Assembly (NCBI RefSeq): GCF_017115025.1
Contig: NZ_JABXKM010000086.1
Coordinates: 1 to 36,990 of the forward strand
DNA: 36,990 nucleotides
DNA from: Nostoc sp. NOS(2021)
GTDB taxonomy: Bacteria > Cyanobacteriota > Cyanobacteriia > Cyanobacteriales > Nostocaceae
Reading direction: 5' to 3'
The notes under the pieces were generated by a model. That model had not been told where the DNA came from, did no database searches, and saw only the letters and a program-made list of their open reading frames with translations. The number at the start of each line of letters is the position of its first letter. The first letter of the stretch is position 1. The position numbers and the translations under genes were made by a program. Below, piece after piece: positions 1 to 6,713 of the stretch.

Positions 1-7
1 ACCCTAA

Positions 8-80
8 CCCTCCCCTTATAAAGGGGAGGGAACTAGATTTGCTGTTTCCCCCCTTTATAAGGGGGGATTAAGGGGGGTAA
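8..80. repeat. Two palindromic hairpin repeats at left edge
   Basis: Two perfect stems lie head to tail. CCCTCCCCTT (8-17) pairs with AAGGGGAGGG (21-30), and CCCCCCTT (48-55) pairs with AAGGGGGG (59-66), followed by another G-run. C-rich/G-rich hairpins of this sort are common between cyanobacterial genes. They lie downstream of egtD (minus strand), but no clean T-run supports calling them a terminator. Confidence 0.7.
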
Positions 81-156
81 TTCACCGTAGCGCCAATGGA
101 AGGGTGTACTTCACTTACTTGCAAAGTGCTATATATGAGACATACCCTGATTTGCT

Positions 157-1191
157 TTATGCTTGCAGTTGACAGAGCAGTAAACCAAACCATTGATTTG
201 GATCTGTCCACACATGAAGAGGTAATAAACCCTGTGCAGTGAGTTGCTGCTTGATGGTATTAAGGTCAAATTTGCGAGAAATTTCAGTGAGGATAGTCTC
301 ACCTAGTGCAAAATTAACCTTGAGGTTAAGAGCGCGTAATTCTACAATTTGCGATCGCAGGCTGCGTAAATGCATTTCTATTTGATGCTCACTTTCATTG
401 TAAAACGCCCAGTGTTCAAACTGCGTGGTGTCAAAATTCCCCTCAAACCCCTGATTTAAATGCTCCAGCATATTGAGGTTAAATGCTGCCGTCACTCCTT
501 GGCTATCGTTATAAGCTGGTTCCAAAATCTGTTTCGGCTTTCGTAAATCTATCCCCAACAATAAAAACTCACCTACTTGTAAGGCTCCTGTAATTTGAGA
601 GAAGAACACATCACACTCATCAGGTCTAAGATTACCTAAACTGCTACCAATAAAACAAATCATCCGACTGGGTGATTGCGTCGGTAAAAGTTGTGCAAGG
701 GCTAATTCATAGGTTCCTGCTAGTGCATAAACTTGCAGTAAGGGGTAATCTTCTAATAACTGCTTGGCGCTACTTTCCAACATACCTGCACACACATCAA
801 TTGGTAGGTAGTGCAAAGGATAGCCTAGATTCTGGTAGGCATCTAGTAAAATGCGGGTTTTGCTAGAACTGCCACTACCAAGTTCTACCAATTCACAAGC
901 GCCAGTTATCTTGGCAATTTCACTAGCATACTGCTGTAAAATCGTTGTTTCTGTGCGTGTGAGGTAATATTCTGGTAAATCACAGATTTGCTCAAACAGA
1001 TCAGAACCACGGTCATCATAAAAGTAACAGGGGGGTAGAGATTTAGGTGTTTGAGTTAATCCCTTAACCACATCATTCCCAGCACTAGGTGCAACTATTT
1101 GAGTTGCTCCTACCAAACGCTGTATCTGCAAGCGTTTTTCAACGCTGTTTTGAGAAGTAAGATTGCTGGTAACAGTTTTAGATATCGACAT
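157..1191 (-). CDS. egtD: L-histidine N-alpha-methyltransferase (EgtD)
   Basis: Product of 344 residues, the usual EgtD length. The family adds three methyl groups from S-adenosylmethionine to histidine to give hercynine, the first step of ergothioneine synthesis in the cytosol. The family's N-terminal motif YFYDDRGSDLFEQIC lies near residues 56-70, YYLTRTET at 75-82, and the SAM-binding loop LVELGSGSSS at 101-110. The ATG at 1191 has GGAGG a few bases upstream, which fixes the start. The gene upstream on the same strand is a broken egtC, so the two probably once formed an ergothioneine operon. No egtB is present in the window. I am sure of the family, and slightly less sure that the pathway still works here. 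Confidence 0.9.
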   Translation of the reverse strand: MSISKTVTSNLTSQNSVEKRLQIQRLVGATQIVAPSAGNDVVKGLTQTPKSLPPCYFYDDRGSDLFEQICDLPEYYLTRTETTILQQYASEIAKITGACELVELGSGSSSKTRILLDAYQNLGYPLHYLPIDVCAGMLESSAKQLLEDYPLLQVYALAGTYELALAQLLPTQSPSRMICFIGSSLGNLRPDECDVFFSQITGALQVGEFLLLGIDLRKPKQILEPAYNDSQGVTAAFNLNMLEHLNQGFEGNFDTTQFEHWAFYNESEHQIEMHLRSLRSQIVELRALNLKVNFALGETILTEISRKFDLNTIKQQLTAQGLLPLHVWTDPNQWFGLLLCQLQA

Positions 1192-1384
1192 GAAACCTCC
1201 GTTTGCTTGGCGTAATAGGTTAGCTTTGATGGCAGACCTTTACCCCAATCAGTGAAACACATAGTCATAGCTAATAAAATCATGCCTGAGCAATATTGCT
1301 GAAGCTTTAGTGCTATTTGTAGCCATTTCCCCATTCAAATGACAGCAAGTAAGCGCTTAAGTACTATTGCTAACCTCTTTTACA

Positions 1385-1890
1385 CTAGATTTGCTCAATT
1401 TGGATCTCACAGTCTGCTCCCACACTAATGATGCTATTTTCTGGGCAAGCAATCCAATTACCTATAAATAGAGGTTCGGACGCAATAATTACAGATTTTG
1501 GGAAAGTCGGATCGTCTCGTATCCAGTAAAGAGATGGAGGCGGTGAAGTGGTAGCAAAACGAGAAGCTATCAGGCGATGTCCGTCACTAAAAATTACGTT
1601 GAGTGAGGCTTCTACTTGATAGCGTTTTGCCATTTCTAAAAGCGTTAATAATGTGGTGCGTAAAGCATACTCTGGAGGTCGATGTTTGTTAATTTGACTT
1701 TGTGAAAGTAACAATGCAAAAATGTGTTCAGAGTCAGTGTTACCATTTATTTTTTCGTAAAAATCTTGGGTTAAAGTGCTGCGGATTTTTCTGTGTAATG
1801 TTTTGCGGAAATTTTCGATTCGTCCATTGTGAATAAATAGCTGTTGTTGATGGTTAAAAGGCTGACAATTAGCAAAATCTAAGGCTTGAC
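1385..1890 (-). pseudogene. egtC: EgtC-like glutamine amidotransferase, 5' end missing
   Basis: The frame reads back from the stop at 1385 through residues typical of EgtC, including NCQPF, LFIHNGRIENFR and GNTDSEHIFALLL, to about 1885. Upstream of that, homology stops. The first ~100 residues are absent, including the N-terminal catalytic Cys (MCRLLGY-type start) of this class II amidotransferase family. The frame continues a little further through unrelated sequence (SYSTAIYRERRIENYQ) to a TAG. EgtC normally removes glutamate from gamma-glutamyl-hercynylcysteine sulfoxide. An internal ATG near 1714 could at most yield a 109-residue C-terminal piece without the active site. I infer a dead gene, truncated by the rearrangement at about 1890-1994. 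Confidence 0.8.
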
Positions 1891-1947
1891 TTTTTGAAAA
1901 AACAGAAGTTTGGTAATTTTCAATTCTGCGTTCCCTATAGATAGCGG

Positions 1948-1980
1948 TACTATAGGACTCCTATTTGATTTTTGAACAAG
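1948..1980. repeat. Repeat motif at egtC/kinase junction
   Basis: TACTATAGGACTCCTATTTG (1948-1967), followed by a T-run and GAACAAG, closely matches 15901-15930. An inverted relative lies at 14516-14535. The motif sits exactly where the egtC homology ends and just before a kinase fragment ends, as expected for a scar of an excised or decayed insertion element. No transposase is present. Confidence 0.55.
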
Positions 1981-1993
1981 ACTCAGTACGGAT

Positions 1994-2524
1994 CTATCCC
2001 CTCTTTCCTGTTCCCTGTTCTAATTCCTGGGTATAATCTCCTACCCATTCCACCAATTGATTCAGGGAAGTAGCTAATGTCCCTACTTCATCGTTGCTTG
2101 TGACATTAGCTCTGAGTTCAAAATTTGACTCTTCCGTGATTTTTCTAGCAACGTTAGTAACTATTTGTAGGGGACGGGCAATTAATCTACTGGTATAGAC
2201 TGCTAGTATAGCTGCGATCGCAGCTGATAACAGCATACTTCCAATAATAACTTGAATTCGCAATTTTTGGGCATTATCAAAACTAGCATTTGCTTGCTTT
2301 TGTTGAATTTCAGCATGTCCTATAATCCGAATTAATTCGTCTGAAAGTTTCTCAAACTCAACCGATATCTTAGTTTCTTCCTTAAAAAAAACTAATAATT
2401 GTTCCTGGTCAGCTTTTGTTGGGTTTGCTGATAATTTATTTTGTTCAATCTGCCGCCAAAATTTTTTTACTCTTTGAGTATATATTTCCGTGTTTTCTTG
2501 ATAATTTTTGAATAAATTCAACAC
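1994..2524 (-). pseudogene. Sensor kinase fragment: membrane helix plus HAMP domain
   Basis: A 176-codon open frame reads from a GTG at 2524. It encodes a mostly helical sensor segment (about residues 1-88), one transmembrane helix (about 91-112, VIIGSMLLSAAIAAILAVYT) and a HAMP domain (about 113-165). It stops in EQGTGKRG before any histidine-kinase or methyl-accepting domain. The first transmembrane helix and the start of the sensor domain expected for this architecture are also missing. It follows the broken PhnD-like gene on the same strand by a few bases, a neighbour pairing seen for periplasmic-binding-protein sensors. I read it as the middle of a sensor histidine kinase that lost both ends. 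If translated, it could only be a membrane stub. Confidence 0.7.
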
Positions 2525-2531
2525 ATCTGTA

Positions 2532-3295
2532 TTATTTATTATCCTGATTCTTGATCATGCGCGATCGCATATCTGCTAGAAAGCTAGATGCCAACTGGTT
2601 ACTAGCAACAAATACATCATCAGGAAGTAATGGCCCTTTAAAAATTACAGAGAAATCTTTCTCAAGTAAGCCCTCAGATTCCAGAATGTTTTTGTATCTG
2701 TCAGATGCAGTCGCCCAAGCATCTACCTCACCTTTTTTTTAGGCTTCTACTCCTTTATCATCTAACATCACAGTTTTGAAGTCAGTTTTTGGATTTAATC
2801 CAGCATCCATCAGTAGCTTGATGGGAGCAATATGTCCAGAGGTTGAGCCAATTTTTCGCATGGCAATTGTTTTGCCTTTCAATTGAGATAATAATTTAAT
2901 TTTGCTATCTGCACGAACTACAATAATGCAATGGTAGTTTGTGCGCTCAATAGCAATTATCGGAATAGCCTTTGCCCTACCGTTTAAAATTAAGTATTCT
3001 GAAGGCCCAGCAATACAATATCTACCTCTCTCGATAACAGTGCTGGTGCTGCTGCTGTGGAATTTTCTACAGGAAAAAACTCAATTTTTATACCTAATAT
3101 CTCTTCTAATGTGGTGCAAAAAAGTCCAAAATCTCGTTGCAAGTCTTTAATTCCAGTAACATCTGTAACTGCAAATTTGAGATTTTTTGGTGCAGTTCCT
3201 ACCATTTGATCTGAGCTATTATTAGTAGAATTTACTCCTGTTGTGCAACCAGCAGCAAACAGTAGCGAATACCAAAGAAAATTGCGCCGTTTCAT
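2532..3295 (-). pseudogene. PhnD/phosphonate-type substrate-binding lipoprotein, frameshifted
   Basis: The N-terminal part starts with MKRRNFLWYSLLFAAGCTTG, a lipoprotein signal with a lipobox Cys at residue 17. It continues as a PhnD-like periplasmic binding protein through NLKFAVTDVTG and REVDIVL, then shifts frame near 3015 (one base lost at GTATTGCTGGG) and stops. The rest is clearly readable in the next frame: AGPSEYLILNGRAKAI, IIVVRADSKIKLLSQLKGKT, GSTSGHIAPIKLLMDAGLNP. A second lesion, an in-frame TAA beside an A8 run near 2743, interrupts it before KKGEVDAWATASDRY. The frame ends at 2532. Two independent lesions make a pseudogene likely. Errors in two homopolymer-like places would be the alternative. 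Confidence 0.8.
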
Positions 3296-3551
3296 AAGTG
3301 TGAATGATATTACAAATGTAAAATTTTTTAGCTGTTATTTAGTAATATACTTGTGAAGTTTATTGCTTTTTTCATTGATGGCTTCTGTAAGATTACGGAA
3401 ATAAGTTTTATGAATTTGGCAATCCTATTTGTTGGAAAATATTCTTGTTGCTTAATTATTACTTTTTATACTTGATCGTCCCTTTCCCTCCTGAAAAAGG
3501 AGGGAATTTAGTTCGTCATTTGTAGCTTGTAGGGTGGGCATGTTTAAGATC

Positions 3552-3610
3552 GTCATTGGTCATTGGTCATTAGTGAATAACAAATGACAAAGGACAAAGG
3601 ACAAATGACA
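3552..3610. repeat. Heptameric tandem repeats forming an inverted repeat
   Basis: Tandem copies of cattggt (forward) are followed about 15 bases later by tandem aaaggac/aaatgac units that can pair with them, giving a long imperfect hairpin just past the stop codon of the next minus-strand gene. Such short tandem repeats are typical of Nostocales intergenic DNA. Confidence 0.75.
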
Positions 3611-3611
3611 A

Positions 3612-4091
3612 TTAGATATCAAAATGATATGATACAGCCCCTTCCTCGTTCACCTTAAAGTTTGCATTGAATTCTTTAGCTTTTTCATCTAAATATTGTC
3701 TGGCGTTGGCTGGGGGTAGTTGTGACTGCATTGCAAAGCCTAAAACAGTTACGCGCCCCTGATTTTCTTGTAGCATCTCATAAAAAATCGATCGCAGGCG
3801 ATCGCTAACTTGTTGATTAAGCGCCTTTTTGTCCTGTCGGCTTTGACGGTATAATCCCAACGCTAACCATGTACCCAGCGTTAGGGTAGGAACGCCAAAA
3901 ATTAGACCACCAACAGCACTATTATCATCTTCATAAGTAGCATTTGGTGCGGTAAAGGTATCCGCATCTTGCACTGGTATATATATTTTACGTGCAGCAA
4001 ATTTTTCCAATGTCGCTGTTGCTGATAGCGTTAAAAACATGAATCCGAGTGTCAGTAGCCAACCGGCAGCCAATTTTTCAGCAGTTTTCAT
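3612..4091 (-). CDS. Conserved cyanobacterial-type membrane protein, function unknown
   Basis: 159 residues. Two hydrophobic segments are visible: an N-terminal one (about 9-27, AGWLLTLGFMFLTLSATAT) and a second (about 62-80, GLIFGVPTLTLGTWLALGLY). Between them lies an acidic loop, and after them a charged, probably cytoplasmic tail with a helix (LNQQVSDRLRSIFYEML) and an FNANFKVNEEGAVSYHFDI end. I recognise no named family or catalytic motif. It stands alone between the decayed block and chlM, on the same strand as chlM, with 161 bases and a hairpin between them, so it is probably transcribed separately. Confidence 0.75.
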   Translation of the reverse strand: MKTAEKLAAGWLLTLGFMFLTLSATATLEKFAARKIYIPVQDADTFTAPNATYEDDNSAVGGLIFGVPTLTLGTWLALGLYRQSRQDKKALNQQVSDRLRSIFYEMLQENQGRVTVLGFAMQSQLPPANARQYLDEKAKEFNANFKVNEEGAVSYHFDI

Positions 4092-4207
4092 AGTTCCACT
4101 TTAGATTTACACTTTGCTAGCGATTTTAACCTGACTTTCGCAAAGGTTCTAGTATATCAATCTACTCCTAGCGATAGTTTTGTAAGCGCTTCAGCCTTAA
4201 GATTGTC

Positions 4208-4247
4208 AAATCGCAGCAAAGATATAATAGACCTCTTGCTGCGATTT
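4208..4247 (-). terminator. Hairpin just after chlM
   Basis: A perfect 12-bp inverted repeat, AAATCGCAGCAA (4208-4219) against TTGCTGCGATTT (4236-4247), begins five bases beyond the chlM stop codon. The T-run on the minus strand is weak, so termination is inferred from position and stem strength rather than from a canonical tail. Confidence 0.5.
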
Positions 4248-4252
4248 TAACC

Positions 4253-4939
4253 TCACTTACGTGTAGCTTCCAGTAGGCGGGAAAAATAAAAACGAGTCCG
4301 AGTCATAGACTGTCGTTGCAATGAAAAGCCATTACTTTCTAAAATTTTCACCACATCAGCCTCACGATGCAAATATGCACGAGTGGCTTTACTTGGGCCA
4401 GGAAAGAAACTGCCAATTTTCTTCAGTATACTCAGGGCGCAGGTCTTCGGTGCAAAACTGAGAATTATCCGCGACTGTGCCAAAGAACAGAGGTGAGAAA
4501 TCATCTCATCAGCTTTTTCTTGGGGGTAGTGGATGAGAACATCCAAGCAAATAACCGTATGGTAACTACCACTCAACGATTCCAAATCCTGCACGGCAAA
4601 AGTCGGATTTTCGGCATTTGGCAAGGTTAGCTTGGCTCTATCCCTGCCTTCTTCCACCATTTTTTCAGAAATATCGGTGGCATAGACTTTGGCACCATCT
4701 ACCGCTAAGGGGATGCTGAGACTACCGACACCACACCCAGCATCGCAGATTGATAGCTCTGGTAAATTGTTATCAGCCTTTAGCCACGCGAGAACTGTAT
4801 CCACGGTTTGCTGGTGTCCATTGCGGATGTCTAGTTGGATTTTGTTGACTTCGCCATCGCCGTAGATTCGCTTCCAACGGTCAAACCCTGTGGAATTGAA
4901 ATACTCGCGAACAATCGTTTTATCGTCGGCTACGTTCAT
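4253..4939 (-). CDS. chlM: Magnesium protoporphyrin IX O-methyltransferase (ChlM/BchM)
   Basis: 228 residues, the normal size. ChlM transfers a methyl group from S-adenosylmethionine to the 13-propionate of Mg-protoporphyrin IX, the step after Mg chelatase in chlorophyll synthesis, at the thylakoid or plasma membrane surface. The SAM-binding motif DAGCGVGSLS is at residues 66-75, DIS at 90-92, and the family motifs YFNSTGFDRWKRIYG (13-27) and CLDVLIHYPQEKA are clear. The C-terminal TRTRFYFSRLLEA is also typical. The gene appears monocistronic. An inverted repeat (4956-4993) lies in front of it and a hairpin follows its stop. Confidence 0.95.
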   Translation of the reverse strand: MNVADDKTIVREYFNSTGFDRWKRIYGDGEVNKIQLDIRNGHQQTVDTVLAWLKADNNLPELSICDAGCGVGSLSIPLAVDGAKVYATDISEKMVEEGRDRAKLTLPNAENPTFAVQDLESLSGSYHTVICLDVLIHYPQEKADEMISHLCSLAQSRIILSFAPKTCALSILKKIGSFFPGPSKATRAYLHREADVVKILESNGFSLQRQSMTRTRFYFSRLLEATRK

Positions 4940-4955
4940 AAACTTTGATTTTTAG

Positions 4956-4993
4956 GGGTTCCCAATGCTTAAAATTATCATTGATAGGAACCC
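4956..4993. other. Inverted repeat upstream of chlM
   Basis: GGGTTCC (4956-4962) pairs with GGAACCC (4987-4993) across a 24-base AT-rich loop, in the 5' region of chlM. It could act in the chlM leader or simply be an intergenic repeat. No T-run supports a terminator for the upstream TA pair. Confidence 0.4.
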
Positions 4994-5064
4994 ATAGGAG
5001 CAGTCTTCTAGATTTTTACAGTTTATTTGCACTTTTAGTTTCCATCTCATGTTCTCCACGAGCC

Positions 5065-5412
5065 TTACAAAGGTAAGTATTGAACACGATCGCTTAATTC
5101 TTCAGCATAGGCTGTTTTAGCAATAATTTCTAAATCACGAACACAATCGCCAACAGAAACTCTGAGTTTATGGGCATAAATAACACCAGAAAACTTTATT
5201 TGTTTGTCTTGACGACGGTTAGCTTCAGCTAGAAAATCGTCATCTTGGGAAAACAAAACACGCTCAAGTTCTGTCGCACGGTCAAGTATAAGAGGATCAG
5301 AAAAGCTAGTCCGCCCATCTTCTTGTACTGTTAATACATCTACACCCCGAATCCGTAATCCATCTGTAATTCCTCGATGGACATTTTCATCAATATAAAG
5401 AGTAATACTCAT
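5065..5412 (-). CDS. DUF5615 PIN-like toxin
   Basis: 115 residues matching the DUF5615 (Mut7-C/PIN-like) family. YIDENVHRGITDGLRIRGVDVLTVQEDG at the N terminus carries the conserved Asp/Glu (D8, E9), and LFSQDDDFL carries the second acidic cluster (about 74-80). This family is taken to act as an RNase toxin, by homology to PIN domains. Its ATG overlaps the last four bases of the upstream DUF433 gene (ATGA), the usual order with antitoxin first and coupled translation. All acidic positions I would expect are present, so it should be functional. Confidence 0.85.
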   Translation of the reverse strand: MSITLYIDENVHRGITDGLRIRGVDVLTVQEDGRTSFSDPLILDRATELERVLFSQDDDFLAEANRRQDKQIKFSGVIYAHKLRVSVGDCVRDLEIIAKTAYAEELSDRVQYLPL

Positions 5413-5729
5413 TTAATTAATCCATCAGCACGGAGTCTATTAGATAATGGAGATTCTCCTGCTTCTAAACGTAATCTTTCCGCATACTCAAAGCGTCGCT
5501 GCATATCAGCATCAATTTCTTCTTTGTGTTCCCAATAATAAGCTAAAGCAGAATAAATCTGGCTCATGCTTAAATGGGGATATTGAAAATGTAATTCTTC
5601 TGGACTCCAACCATAAGCATGAATTGAAGTAATTAATTCCACAACTTTCATAGATGTTCCTTTAATGAAAGGAACATTCCCGTTATCAACTAGGATATGT
5701 TTGTATTCGGTAGTTGTAGTTTCGGTCAT
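5409..5729 (-). CDS. DUF433 antitoxin
   Basis: 106 residues. DUF433 is a helix-turn-helix type antitoxin family commonly paired with DUF5615. Family residues are visible: HILVDNGNVPFIKGTSMKV (11-29), then ITSIHAYGWSPEELHFQYPHLS and IYSALAYYWEHKEEID. It overlaps the downstream toxin by 4 bp. By analogy with other type II pairs, the antitoxin probably represses its own promoter, which would lie in the AT-rich stretch right of 5729. I see no damage in this pair, in contrast to the locus that follows. Confidence 0.85.
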   Translation of the reverse strand: MTETTTTEYKHILVDNGNVPFIKGTSMKVVELITSIHAYGWSPEELHFQYPHLSMSQIYSALAYYWEHKEEIDADMQRRFEYAERLRLEAGESPLSNRLRADGLIK

Positions 5730-5775
5730 AATTGTTGTTTATTTATCCAAGTTGCATGATTTATATAAAATTATA

Positions 5776-5898
5776 GATTATCTGGATTGTTTTGTTTTCC
5801 AGCATAAATTTGAGAACGGACAATTTCTACTTACTCTGTAATTTCCTCTAGCGATAATTCATCAGTTTGAAATACTTTTAGTAACTGCGTTAAGCTTT
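5776..5898 (-). pseudogene. Truncated second copy of the antitoxin/toxin junction
   Basis: About 123 bp here repeat 6247-6369 at a constant offset of 471 bp. The copy carries the last ~22 codons of the antitoxin at 6302-6490, the same TAA stop (5831-5833), and an ATG reading MLENKTIQII before it meets a stop. It therefore holds the antitoxin tail and the first few toxin codons only. It is a non-functional duplicate, left by a tandem duplication or by insertion of the material between the copies. Confidence 0.75.
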
Positions 5899-5977
5899 GG
5901 CAGCAATGGAGTTGTCATAGTTGACTCTATGAAATGTTGTGAGTAATTATAGCTCACGATCAGAGAATCCGTAAATC

Positions 5978-6204
5978 CTAAAGTTGCTCTTTAGACAATA
6001 ATGGCTCAAATAACTGGTAAGCGTCATAATTCCGAAAATGCCGAGCATATAAATCAACAATATCCTCAGATGAATCAAAGTCATCATATAAAACTGAATT
6101 TACGTCTACTACTTGCTGCAAAGACCAAGTAATAGTTTCTCCATTTTCATTTGTATAGCTGACACTTTCATTTCTTAAAGTAAAAGCTTTTGTAGTTGTT
6201 TTAA
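5978..6204 (-). pseudogene. DUF4288-like C-terminal fragment
   Basis: The frame ending at the TAG 5978-5980 reads KAFTLRNESVSYTNENGE, ITWSLQQVVDVNSVLYDDF and DLYARHFRNYDAYQLF. This resembles the C-terminal half of DUF4288 proteins (YTN-NG--ITW---VVDV-pattern, then Y---FR). No start codon in this frame precedes it. The frame upstream is a PIN toxin N terminus. It is a foreign piece spliced onto a toxin gene. The family assignment is by eye and tentative. Confidence 0.5.
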
Positions 6205-6276
6205 TTCCTTACCAATTAGAAAGCTAATCCAAAGATTAGTATCAATGATTATCTTGATTGTTTTGTTTTCTGGCAT
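6199..6276 (-). pseudogene. PIN-domain toxin, N-terminal fragment
   Basis: ATG at 6276 reads MPENKTIKIIIDTNLWISFL and then IGKEL, the first beta strand and catalytic Asp of a PIN RNase (IIIDTN). After about 25 codons the sequence changes to the DUF4288-like piece and the frame stops. The start lies in the coding extension of the upstream antitoxin, as expected of a VapBC-like pair. Only the N terminus survives, so no RNase activity is possible. Confidence 0.7.
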
Positions 6277-6301
6277 AAATTTGAGAACGGACTAATTCTA
6301 C

Positions 6302-6490
6302 TTACTCTGTAATTTCCTCTAGAGATAATTCATCAGTTTGAAATACTTCTAGTAATTGCGTTAACTTTTTATTCAAGGTTTCTTTTCCTAGCTCTTTGCT
6401 AAGTAACAATTTGTCTGAATCAGATAGTTGTTTAACTAGGGTAAGAATTTGCTCAAATGTCAAGGGGAGTTGATAGGTATTTTGTAACAT
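6302..6490 (-). CDS. Antitoxin-like small protein, probably shortened
   Basis: 62 residues (MLQNTYQLPLTFEQILTLVK...LSLEEITE), a helical acidic protein of the sort paired with PIN toxins in cyanobacteria. If the TAA at 6302-6304 is read through, the frame continues VELVRSQIYARKQNNQDNH to a TGA at 6242, overlapping the toxin ATG. This suggests that the original antitoxin was about 20 residues longer. The duplicate at 5776-5898 has the same TAA, so the stop predates the duplication or is the natural end. With the toxin destroyed, the antitoxin is an orphan. Confidence 0.6.
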   Translation of the reverse strand: MLQNTYQLPLTFEQILTLVKQLSDSDKLLLSKELGKETLNKKLTQLLEVFQTDELSLEEITE

Positions 6491-6713
6491 AGTGTCAAAT
6501 ATTATTCTCTCTTAAATTTATGTTCATTACTATTCCTACACCTTATTTTACCGCCGAAACCTAGCCCGTAACCAACGCCACAACCGACGCAACCACACCC
6601 AAAAGCCACGAAGGGAGACTACAGGCGTTTTTGGTTGACGATCGCAAATCACCCCCAAAATGATTTACCTGTGGGACTGAAAGATAAACGATCTGCTATA
6701 CGAGTATTTAAGA

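Noticed and set aside
4956-4993. Terminator for the DUF433/DUF5615 pair
   Set aside because: The stem is fine but no T-run follows on the minus strand, so it was listed as a plain inverted repeat.
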